A stretch of 35,891 nt of DNA, taken from the NCBI GenBank assembly GCA_002841945.1, contig PHBI01000003.1:115905-151795 (forward strand). Direction: 5' to 3'. Both the position numbers and the translations under genes were made by a program. Shown here piece by piece: positions 1 through 7,793 of this stretch (within the stretch, counting starts at the first letter, position 1; each line of letters begins with the position of its first letter). The notes under the pieces were generated by a model. It ran no database searches. It was not told the origin of the DNA and saw only the letters and a list, made by a program, of their open reading frames with translations. Source of the stretch: Deltaproteobacteria bacterium HGW-Deltaproteobacteria-14. GTDB lineage: Bacteria; Myxococcota_A; UBA9042; PHBI01.

Positions 1-3000
1 CCCGCCGATGTCGTTGCCGCTGTTGCTGCCGATCTTCTGGCCGCCACCGGCGCCGCCGCCGCCGCCGCCCGCGCCGTGCCCGCCGTGGCCCCCATCGGCC
101 CCGCCCAGGCCGCGCCACTCGCCGGCTGTCACCGCGCCGAGCCCGTCCAGGCACGCGCCGCCACCACCACCGTCGTTGGCCAGGCTCACCGCCGCGTCGC
201 CGCCCTCGGTGCCCGTCTCCGGCTTGCCCGAGGTCGGCGTGCACGAGCCGCTCGTCGACGTGTCGTGCCCCCAGCCCCCCGCGCCGCCGCCGCCGCCGCC
301 GTGGGACCCGGTCACCCCCGATCCCTCCTGCTTGTTGCGCGTCGGACACAGCGCGTTCCCACCGCGTCCCCCGCTGACGGTCGTGGTCGTCACCGTCCCG
401 CCATGGAACGTGGCCGGATCCTGGCACGTCTTCGCGCCGCCACCGCCGCCCTCGTTCAGCGACGCCGTCCCGCCCTCGTCGCAGCTGTTCTCCCAGTATG
501 TCGCGCGCCCGCTCGACCCGTTCACGCCGTTCGCCCCCGACTGCCCGGCCGCGCCGCTCCTGCCCGGCGCGCCGAGCCCGGCGAACACGAGGTTGTCGCG
601 CAGCTCGAGGTTCCCGTCCGAGTCGCGGACGTACACCGCGTACGAGTTGGCCCCCGCCGTGATGGCGTTCGCGCCGTTGATGACGAAGCCCTCGACCAGC
701 GTCTCGGCCGTGATCCCGCTCGCCACCAGCGCCTTGCGGTCCCCGGTGCCCTCGGGCCCGCGGATCGTCGTCCCGGTCGACGCCAGGTGGCGCTCCCAGT
801 TGTCCGCCCGATACCCGCCGAGCAGGCTCACGCCGCCGACCAGCTGCACCTGCTCCTGATACAGCCCGTCGGCCACTAGCACCTTCGAGCGGTTCACCGC
901 CGGCAGCGCCGCCTCGCTCAGCCCGTACTGGATCGTCTCGCACGGGTAGTTCCCCGCCCCCGTCCCCCACGGCCCGCGCCCGCAGCCCGCCTGGTTCACC
1001 GCGTGGGTGTCGGTGGCGCTGACGTAGATGGCGTCAGGGTCGAGGGCGAACTCGCAGCCGTCGTCCGGCACCGCGTTGAGGTCGAAGAAGTCGACCCCCG
1101 CCGTGCACGCCGCGTCGGTCGCGCCGCTCTTGCAGCACGTGAGCTTGCACTTCGGCGTCGCCACCGCGTCGCACGTCCCGTACGCGTTGGCCTTGTCGTA
1201 GATGGCCGTGCAGTCCGTGAAGCAGTTGCCGCAGAAGTCGTCGCGGTAATACTTGCCGCTGCCGTTCACGTAGCCGTTGTCGGTCGCGCCGTCGCAGTCG
1301 TTGTCGAGCAGATCGCAGCTCTCCACCGCCGGCGACCCCGCCACCGCGCTGCACACGACCCCGCTCTGGTCGGGCCGGCACAGGTAGTTGCCGAAGCTCT
1401 TGCACACCCCCTGACCCTCCGAGCACAGCGCGCCCTTGGTCGGGAATTCATCGTCCACCGCGCCGTCGCAGTCGTCGTCGAGCCCGTTGCACAGCCCCGC
1501 CTCGGTCGACACCGCCGGGACCGGCGCCGTCTTGCTGCACACCAGCGTCTGACCGTCCTCCGAGCACGCGTTCACCCCGGTCACCTGGCACACCCCGAGC
1601 CCGTCGCTGCACGGCTGGCCCTTGTTGACCCAGAGGTCGTCGACGTGCTCGTCGATCGCGCCGTCGCAGTCGTTGTCGACGTTGTCGCAGATCTCCGTGC
1701 TCGGCGGCCCGGCCACCGCGTTGCACACGGTCCCCGAGCCGTCCGCGGCGCACACGTAGAAGCCAAACCGCCGGCACGCCCCGTCGCCCTTCGAGCACGA
1801 CGTGTTCAGGCTCGCGAACCCCTCGTCGGTCGCCCCGTCGCAGTCGTCGTCGAGGTAGTTGCACGTCTCGGCGACCGGCGTCTTGGCGTTGCACACCAGC
1901 GCCGTCTGCCCGGCGACGCACTCCCGCGTCCCGAGGCACGTCCCGAGGCCGTTCGACTTCACGCACTCCGAGCCGCGCCCCGAGACGTCGTCCACCGCCG
2001 AGTTGCAGTCGTTGTCGACGCTGTCGCACACCTCGAGCGACGGGACCCGCGCGGTGCAGCCGACCCACCCGCTCGCCGGGTCGCACGACTCGCTCCCGTA
2101 GCACGTCCCGAAGCCGTTCGACTCGATGCACGTCCGCGGCTTGCCGTCGTCCCCCGTGCGACAGGTGCACGACCCCGACGTCGGCACGCACTGCCTGATC
2201 CCGCCCCCGAGGTCGTCACAGGTCGTCCCGTCGGGGCACACCCCGGCCGGTGTCCCGTGTGCGTTGCCCGCCGCGCAGTCGCGACCGCAGTAGGTCCCGC
2301 CGTCGAGGGTCAGGCAGCGGTCGCCCGGTGTGGGGCAGTTGGCGTCGCTCGCGCAGGACGTGCAGATGCTGTCGGTCGCCAGCAGACACGTCAGCGGCCC
2401 CGCCTCGTAGTACCCCACCGCGCACGTCGCGACCTCGCAGCGCGGCGCCCCCGACGTCGTCACGCAGGTGGCCGTCGCGTTCGGGATGGCCCCGGTGCAG
2501 CTCACCCCGCACGTCCCGCAGTGCGAGTTGCTCACGTACCGCCCGCTCGCGTCGCGGAACGTCTCGTCGGTCTGCCCGTCGCAGTCGTCGTCCTTGAAGT
2601 TGCACGTCTCGGCCACCGGCGTCGCCGCCGGACACACCCACGCGCTCGCCCCCTGGCAGCTCCAGCTCGCGGCGCACGTCCCCACGCCGGCCACGACCAC
2701 CTGGCACGGGTCGTCGGGCGGCAGCACCCCCTCGTCGGCCTGCCCGTTGCAGTTGTCGTCGAGCCCGTTGCACGTCTCGGCCGCCGGCGTCTGCGCCGAG
2801 CAGCCGAACCACCCGCTCGCCGGGTCGCACGTCTCGAGCCCGTAGCACGTCCCCGCGACGCTCGTGCGCTTGCACGTCCGCGTGTCTCCGTCGTTCTGTG
2901 GCAGGCAGTCGCACGCCCCGCTCTGGGGCACGCACTGGTCGCGCCCCCCCGTGACCGGCGTGCAGACGAAGCCGTCCTCCTCGCACTCCCCGGCCGCGAG

Positions 3001-6000
3001 CCCGTGCGCGTTGTTCGCCGAGCAGTCCTGCCCGCAGAACTTCCCGCTCCCGAGCGTCACGCAGCGGTCCCCCGGGGTCGCGCAGTCGTTGTCCGTCGCG
3101 CACGGCGTGCAGGTGTCGATGCTCGCCGGCAGACACACCGTCGCCGACGCCTGGTAGTACCCGGCGTCGCACGCGGCCACCTCGCAGCGCGCCCCGGTCA
3201 CCCCGGCCACACACGCCGCGGTCGCGTTCGGCAGCGCGCCGACGCAGTTCACCCCGCACGTCCCGCAGTTCCCGTCGTCCACGTAGCGCCCGCCGGCGTC
3301 GCGGAACGTCTCGTCGGTCAGCCCGTCGCAGTCGTCGTCCTGGAAGTTGCACGTCTCGAGCTGCGGCGCCGTCGCCGGGCACTTCCAGCCGCCCGCCCCC
3401 TGGCACGTCCACGAGGCCGAGCACGTCCCGACCCCCGGCACCGACACCGCGCACGGGTCGGTCGGCGGCGTCACCCCCTCGTCGACCTGCCCGTCGCAGT
3501 CGTTGTCCTGCCCGTCGCACTGCTCCGGCCCCGGCGTCCGCGCCGTGCACCCGCCCCAGCCATCCGCCGGGTCACACGTCTCGACCCCGAAGCACGTCCC
3601 CGACGCCGTCGCGCGCGCGCACGTGCGGTTCTCACCGTCATCCGCCGCGAGGCAGGTACACGACCCGCTGATCGGCTCGCACTGGTCCGCCCCGCCCGCG
3701 ACCGCCGTACACGCGTAGCCGCTCGGGCACTGCCCCGCCGGCGTCCCGTGCGCGTTGCCCGCCGAGCAGTCGCGCCCGCAGAACTTCCCGCCGTCGAGCG
3801 TCAGGCAGCGGTCGCCCGGCGTCGGGCAGCTCGCGTCGCTGGTGCACGCCAGACAGCTCGTGTCCGACGCCGGCAGACACGTCAATGGGCTCGCCGGGAA
3901 GTAGCCGTCGGCGCACTGCGCGACCTCGCAGCGCGCCGAGCCGCCGGGCAGCGCCACGCACTGCGCCGTCGCGTTCGGGATCGCGCCGGTGCAGCTCAGC
4001 CCGCAGCTGCCGCAGTTTTCGTCGTCGACGTAGGTCCCTTGTGCGTTGCGGAAATCCTCGTCGATTCGACCGTCACAGTTATTGTCTTTGAAGTCACATA
4101 GCTCGGCCACGGGCACTTGTGCACTGCACTGCCACCCCCCCGCTCCGGCACAGCTGAAGGGCGCCGAGCAGACCCCGAAGGCGTTGGTGGTCGAGCACGT
4201 CGCCGGGTCGTGGACCAGCCCCTCGTCGATCTGCCCGTTGCAGTCGTCATCGACGCCGTTGCACAGCTCGGCGGCCGGCACCAGGGCGGTGCAGCCCTCC
4301 CAGCCCACCCCGGCGGTGCACAGCTCGGTGCCGAAGCAGCGGCCGAACCCGTTCTCCTCCTTGCACGTCCGGATGTCGCCGTCGTCGGCGGCGTTCAGGC
4401 AGGTGCACGAGCCGCTGCTCGGCACGCACTGCATCGCCCCCGCGCCGACGTCGACGCACGCGAAGCCCGCCCCGCACACCCCGGCCGCCGTCCCGTGGAC
4501 GTTCTCGGGGCCGCAGTCGCGCCCGCAGTACTTGCCCCCGTCGAGCGCGAGGCACAGGTCGCCCGGGGTCGGGCAGTTGGCGTCGGTCACGCACGGGACG
4601 CACGTCGTGTCGGTCGCCGGGAGGCACGTCAGCGGGCCGACCTGGTAGTAGCCCGCGTCGCAGCTCAGCACCTGGCACCGCGGGTTGGCGCCGGTCAGCG
4701 CGCAGTGCGCCGTCGCGTTCGGGATCGCGTCGACGCAGCTCGCGCCGCAGGTGCCGCAGTTCTCGTCGTCGACGTAGCGGCCGCTGGCGTCCCGGAACGC
4801 CTCGTCGACCAGGAGGTTGCAGTTGTCGTCGAGGAAGTTGCACACCTCGGCCTCGGGCTCTTGCACCGGGCACTTCCAGCCGCCGCTCCCCTCGCAGCGG
4901 TAGCTCGCCGCGCACGTGCCGAAGGTGTTCGCGTTGGTGCAGCCCGCCGGGTCGTGGGTGACGAGCTCGTCGATCTGCCCGTCGCAGTTATCGTCGAGGC
5001 CGTTGCAGGACTCGGCCGTCGGGGTCCCCGCCGAGCATGCCGACCACCCCGGCGTCGCGCTCGGGGTGCAGACCGACGTGCCGGTACACGTGCCCCAGCC
5101 GTTGCGGTTGGCGCACGGCCGCAGCGTCCCGGCGTCCGAGTCGAGGCAGCTGCACGAGCGCGACGTCGGCAGGCACCGCCCGGCGACGCAGTCGTAGCCG
5201 GCGCTGCAGTCGGTCGGCGCGGCGCAGGCCTGGGTACAGAAGTTGGCGCCGTCGAGCGCGGTGCAGGCGCCGCCCGGGAGCTCGGCGCACTGCGCGTCGT
5301 CCGAGCACGGTGAGCACGCCGCGGCCCCGGACGTCGGGATGCACACCCGGTTCGTGTCGGGAGGGATGTAGAAGCCGTCGGCGCAGACGTTCGCCACGCA
5401 CACCGGCAGCCCGTCCTCGACGACGCAGCTGGTGTCGCTCGAGAAGAGGATCACGCTGTCGCAGGTGCGCCCACACAGGCCGCAGTCCTCGTCGACCGCG
5501 TACTGCCCGCTGGCCGCGTCGATGAAGTCCTCGTCGGTGTCCCCATCGCAGTCGTCGTCGCGGTAGTTGCACGCCTCCGCGACCGGCGTCGCGGCGTCGC
5601 AGACCCACCCGGCGGCGCCCTTGCAGGTCCAGTCGGCGGTGCAGGTGCCGGCCTCGTTCGCGACCGCGCACGGGTCGGTCGGGGGCTCGACGTCCTCGTC
5701 GACGAAGCCGTTGCAGTCGTCGTCGATCCCGTTACACACCTCCGCCGCCGGCTCCCGCGCCGTGCACATCGACCAGCCGTCACCCTGCGGGGCGCACTGC
5801 TGCTGGCCGGCGCACGTCCCGTGCGCGTTCGCCCGCGTACACGGCCGGGTCCGGCCCGCGTCGGTCAGGGCGAGGCAGCTGCACGAGCCGGTGTCGGGCA
5901 GGCACTGGTGCCGCCCCTCCGCGATCGCGGTGCAGCTGAAGCCGCTCGGGCAGGTCCCGGCGGGGAAGCCGTTCAGGTTGCCCGCGGCGCAGTCCTGCCC

Positions 6001-7266
6001 GCAGAACGAGCCTCCGTCGAGCCCGATACAGGCGTTGCCCGGTACGACGCAGTTGGCGTCCGCGGTGCACGGCAGGCACGCCGCCGCGACCACCGGCAGG
6101 CACGTCGTGGGGCCGGCCTGGTAGAAGCCGGGCGCGCACGACGTCACGACGCAGCGCGCCAGGCCGCCCTCGCCCGAGCAGCCGCTGACCGCGTTCGGGA
6201 AGAAGCCCTCGCAGTCGTTGCCACACACGCCGCAGTCGTGGTCGCCGAGGTACAGACCGCTCGCCTGGTCGAGGTAGCCCTCGTCGACCTGGCCGTCGCA
6301 GTTGTCGTCGTCGTAGTCGCAGACCTCGGGGCCCGGTGTCGGCGCCACACAGATCCAGCCGTCGAAGCCGCTGCAGATGCGCCGCCCGCCGCACGCGCCG
6401 TGCTCGTTCTCGACCGCGCACGGCGTCTCGTCGGCGAGGTTCTCGTCGACGAGCAGGTTGCAGTTGTTGTCGATCCCGTCGCACACCTCCTCGGCGGGGA
6501 TCGGCGCGTCGCACTCCGACCACCCGTCCGCGCCGAGGCACGTGCGGAACCCCCAGCAGGTCCCGGCGCCGGTCGCGTTGCTGCACGGCTGCTGGATCCC
6601 CTCGTTGCCCGCGGTGCAGTCGCAGGCCCCCGTGACCGGGACGCACTGCTGGCTGGTGTCGTCGCCGATCGCCTCGCTCGTCACCGACTCGCACTGGTAG
6701 CCGCTCGGGCAGCTGTCCTCGGCCTCGCAGGCGGCCGTGCAGCGCCGCCCGTCGGTGAAGGTCACGCAGTAGCCGCTGCCGCACTGCGCGTCGATGGCGC
6801 AGGGTTGGCACAGGCGGTCGTCGCGCGGCACGCACAGAAACGTCACGTCCTGCTCGCCCGTGATGCCGACGCAGCTCCAGCCGCTCGGGCAGTCGTCGAG
6901 GCAGCTCTTGGTACACACCGGACCCTGGCTCGAGTCGACGCACCAGCCCGAGAGGCAGTCGTTGTTCTCGACGCAGGGAGCGCCGAACTCGCCGGGCAGC
7001 GGCGTGGTGTCGACCGCGATCGTGTCGCCCGCGTCGCCGCCGCTCGTGTCGCCCGTGTCGGCGGCGCCGGTGTCGCCGTCGGCCGGGTCCGCCGCGTCGG
7101 CGTCGGCGGTCGTGTCGACGTCGTCGGCGACGCTGGTGTCCTCCTCATTCACCTCGCCGTCGGCGTCGCGCGAGGTGTCCGCGGCGGCGCCCTCGTCGAC
7201 GTTGTCGTGACAGCCCGCGGCGAAGGCCGGCGCGAGGATGAGGAGCAGCGTCAGGGCGCGTATCAT
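1..7266 (-). CDS. Giant modular Cys-rich lipoprotein with MopE-type metal-binding motifs, beta-helix and Gly-rich C-terminus (partial)
   Basis: The frame is open from the ATG at 7266 to the left edge, giving 2422 codons with no stop; the C-terminus is outside the window. Residues 1-19 form a lipoprotein signal peptide with a lipobox ending AAGC (Cys19). An Asp/Thr-rich acidic linker follows to about residue 80. I count 17 motifs of the type E-x-C-(D/N)-x-x-D-(D/N)-(D/N)-C-(D/N)-G-x-x-D-E, the core of the MopE copper-binding-type motif. Most lie in seven tandem modules of about 248 residues. From about residue 2080 the sequence resembles a right-handed beta-helix (pectin-lyase-like) domain, and from about 2235 it becomes Gly-rich (GGGGGAGG runs). 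The family suggests a surface-exposed metal-binding or adhesive protein; the ligand is unknown. No convincing Shine-Dalgarno was identified. The gene is divergent from the DUF167 gene. I am sure of the ORF and modules and unsure of function. Confidence 0.9.
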   Translation of the reverse strand, partial: MIRALTLLLILAPAFAAGCHDNVDEGAAADTSRDADGEVNEEDTSVADDVDTTADADAADPADGDTGAADTGDTSGGDAGDTIAVDTTPLPGEFGAPCVENNDCLSGWCVDSSQGPVCTKSCLDDCPSGWSCVGITGEQDVTFLCVPRDDRLCQPCAIDAQCGSGYCVTFTDGRRCTAACEAEDSCPSGYQCESVTSEAIGDDTSQQCVPVTGACDCTAGNEGIQQPCSNATGAGTCWGFRTCLGADGWSECDAPIPAEEVCDGIDNNCNLLVDENLADETPCAVENEHGACGGRRICSGFDGWICVAPTPGPEVCDYDDDNCDGQVDEGYLDQASGLYLGDHDCGVCGNDCEGFFPNAVSGCSGEGGLARCVVTSCAPGFYQAGPTTCLPVVAAACLPCTADANCVVPGNACIGLDGGSFCGQDCAAGNLNGFPAGTCPSGFSCTAIAEGRHQCLPDTGSCSCLALTDAGRTRPCTRANAHGTCAGQQQCAPQGDGWSMCTAREPAAEVCNGIDDDCNGFVDEDVEPPTDPCAVANEAGTCTADWTCKGAAGWVCDAATPVAEACNYRDDDCDGDTDEDFIDAASGQYAVDEDCGLCGRTCDSVILFSSDTSCVVEDGLPVCVANVCADGFYIPPDTNRVCIPTSGAAACSPCSDDAQCAELPGGACTALDGANFCTQACAAPTDCSAGYDCVAGRCLPTSRSCSCLDSDAGTLRPCANRNGWGTCTGTSVCTPSATPGWSACSAGTPTAESCNGLDDNCDGQIDELVTHDPAGCTNANTFGTCAASYRCEGSGGWKCPVQEPEAEVCNFLDDNCNLLVDEAFRDASGRYVDDENCGTCGASCVDAIPNATAHCALTGANPRCQVLSCDAGYYQVGPLTCLPATDTTCVPCVTDANCPTPGDLCLALDGGKYCGRDCGPENVHGTAAGVCGAGFACVDVGAGAMQCVPSSGSCTCLNAADDGDIRTCKEENGFGRCFGTELCTAGVGWEGCTALVPAAELCNGVDDDCNGQIDEGLVHDPATCSTTNAFGVCSAPFSCAGAGGWQCSAQVPVAELCDFKDNNCDGRIDEDFRNAQGTYVDDENCGSCGLSCTGAIPNATAQCVALPGGSARCEVAQCADGYFPASPLTCLPASDTSCLACTSDASCPTPGDRCLTLDGGKFCGRDCSAGNAHGTPAGQCPSGYACTAVAGGADQCEPISGSCTCLAADDGENRTCARATASGTCFGVETCDPADGWGGCTARTPGPEQCDGQDNDCDGQVDEGVTPPTDPCAVSVPGVGTCSASWTCQGAGGWKCPATAPQLETCNFQDDDCDGLTDETFRDAGGRYVDDGNCGTCGVNCVGALPNATAACVAGVTGARCEVAACDAGYYQASATVCLPASIDTCTPCATDNDCATPGDRCVTLGSGKFCGQDCSANNAHGLAAGECEEDGFVCTPVTGGRDQCVPQSGACDCLPQNDGDTRTCKRTSVAGTCYGLETCDPASGWFGCSAQTPAAETCNGLDDNCNGQADEGVLPPDDPCQVVVAGVGTCAASWSCQGASAWVCPAATPVAETCNFKDDDCDGQTDETFRDASGRYVSNSHCGTCGVSCTGAIPNATATCVTTSGAPRCEVATCAVGYYEAGPLTCLLATDSICTSCASDANCPTPGDRCLTLDGGTYCGRDCAAGNAHGTPAGVCPDGTTCDDLGGGIRQCVPTSGSCTCRTGDDGKPRTCIESNGFGTCYGSESCDPASGWVGCTARVPSLEVCDSVDNDCNSAVDDVSGRGSECVKSNGLGTCLGTRECVAGQTALVCNAKTPVAETCNYLDDDCDGATDEGFASLNTSCSKGDGACRRFGFYVCAADGSGTVCNAVAGPPSTEICDNVDNDCDGAIDEHVDDLWVNKGQPCSDGLGVCQVTGVNACSEDGQTLVCSKTAPVPAVSTEAGLCNGLDDDCDGAVDDEFPTKGALCSEGQGVCKSFGNYLCRPDQSGVVCSAVAGSPAVESCDLLDNDCDGATDNGYVNGSGKYYRDDFCGNCFTDCTAIYDKANAYGTCDAVATPKCKLTCCKSGATDAACTAGVDFFDLNAVPDDGCEFALDPDAIYVSATDTHAVNQAGCGRGPWGTGAGNYPCETIQYGLSEAALPAVNRSKVLVADGLYQEQVQLVGGVSLLGGYRADNWERHLASTGTTIRGPEGTGDRKALVASGITAETLVEGFVINGANAITAGANSYAVYVRDSDGNLELRDNLVFAGLGAPGRSGAAGQSGANGVNGSSGRATYWENSCDEGGTASLNEGGGGGAKTCQDPATFHGGTVTTTTVSGGRGGNALCPTRNKQEGSGVTGSHGGGGGGAGGWGHDTSTSGSCTPTSGKPETGTEGGDAAVSLANDGGGGGACLDGLGAVTAGEWRGLGGADGGHGGHGAGGGGGGAGGGQKIGSNSGNDIGG
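2165..6640 (-). repeat. Seven tandem ~743-bp coding modules in the giant lipoprotein gene
   Basis: Equivalent S-G-x-C-x-C positions occur near 6626, 5884, 5152, 4408, 3661, 2911 and 2168, a spacing of 732-750 bp. Each module encodes, in order: a C-x-C / R-T/P-C stretch, a GTC-x-G and GW segment, a first motif (CNG-x-DDDCNG type), a second GTC/GW segment, a second motif (CNF-x-DDDCDG type) followed by FRDA-x-G-x-Y, a D-x-NCG-x-CG segment, and a C-x-x-C / PGD / LDGG-x-FCG-x-DC segment. The seventh copy diverges after its two motifs. The repeats are in frame and clearly homologous at protein level. Confidence 0.85.
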
Positions 7267-7457
7267 GGGGTGCCTCGGGTACGCGTGGCGCGCCTGGCGA
7301 TGGCGCGAGGGGGGCGTGAGTGTGGGGCCTGGCCGCAGTGCGGGCGCCGGATCCGTCGTGCGGGGTGCGGGCGGCGCCGGGCGGGCGGCCGACGCCCGTA
7401 GGCGGGTCACGGATAGCGACCGGGGTCGCAGGGGCCTTCGCTCGGCGGCCGGGGTCG

Positions 7458-7463
7458 TATAGG
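7458..7463 (+). promoter_or_regulatory. Candidate -10 element (TATAGG), leaderless start of DUF167 gene
   Basis: TATAGG ends 8 bases before the ATG at 7472, so transcription would begin at or within one or two bases of the start codon. No Shine-Dalgarno is visible before the ATG. The -35 match (TTCGCT or CCTTCG around 7435-7442) is poor. This is inferred from position only. Confidence 0.35.
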
Positions 7464-7471
7464 CTCTTGTC

Positions 7472-7768
7472 ATGTCCGCTATAGAATCACTACCGGAGGG
7501 GTGTCGGATCCACCTTCACGTGGCGCCTCGGGCCAGCCGCACCAAGGTCGCCGGGCTGCACGACGGCCGGATCAAGCTCACCGTCGCGGCCCCGCCCGTC
7601 GAGGGTCGTGCGAATGAGGAAATCGTCAAGTTCCTCGCCCGCGCTCTCCACGTCGGCCGCACCTCGGTGCGCGTGGTCAGCGGGGAGTCGGGTAAGCGCA
7701 AGGTCGTGGAGGTGGAAGGGGTGAGCGCCGCCGACGCGATCGCGCTGCTCGGGGTCGAGGAGGGCTGA
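7472..7768 (+). CDS. DUF167 / YggU (UPF0235) family protein
   Basis: This 98-residue protein matches the small conserved DUF167 family in length and motifs. The N-terminal strand carries the family's V-x-PRASR-T-x-V-x-G signature (residues about 17-28). It is followed by LTVAAPPVEGRANEE (about 37-51), the family hallmark, then F-L-A-x-x-L-x-V and a V-x-SGESGKRKVVEV strand near the end. The family is widespread, with a compact alpha/beta fold and no settled biochemical role. The ATG at 7472 puts the conserved domain at the usual distance from the N-terminus. No Shine-Dalgarno is seen, and a TATAGG box just upstream suggests a leaderless mRNA. The gene sits alone between two exported-protein genes and ends 21 bp from the convergent one. 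Confidence 0.9.
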   Translation: MSAIESLPEGCRIHLHVAPRASRTKVAGLHDGRIKLTVAAPPVEGRANEEIVKFLARALHVGRTSVRVVSGESGKRKVVEVEGVSAADAIALLGVEEG

Positions 7769-7793
7769 GCCAGCGGCGGCGTCACCCGCTCAG
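7765..7793. terminator. Weak inverted repeat between convergent genes
   Basis: CTGAGC (7765-7770) and GCTCAG (7788-7793) are perfect 6-bp arms around a 17-base loop, and each arm includes one of the two convergent stop codons. There is no T-tract. Because TGA and TCA are complementary, part of the symmetry is a by-product of two facing stops, so this is only a weak terminator candidate. Confidence 0.25.

Noticed and set aside
1003..4101. Very long open frames opposite the real genes (for example 1003-4101 plus, 10128-13709 minus, 24045-28412 plus)
   Set aside because: In DNA this GC-rich, stops are rare in the antisense frames. Their translations are Arg/Ala/Val-rich with no domain, while the opposite strand encodes clear families.
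2165..6640. CRISPR-like or satellite repeat array
   Set aside because: The repeat unit is about 743 bp, diverged at DNA level, and open in one frame with conserved Cys/Asp motifs; it is a coding repeat.
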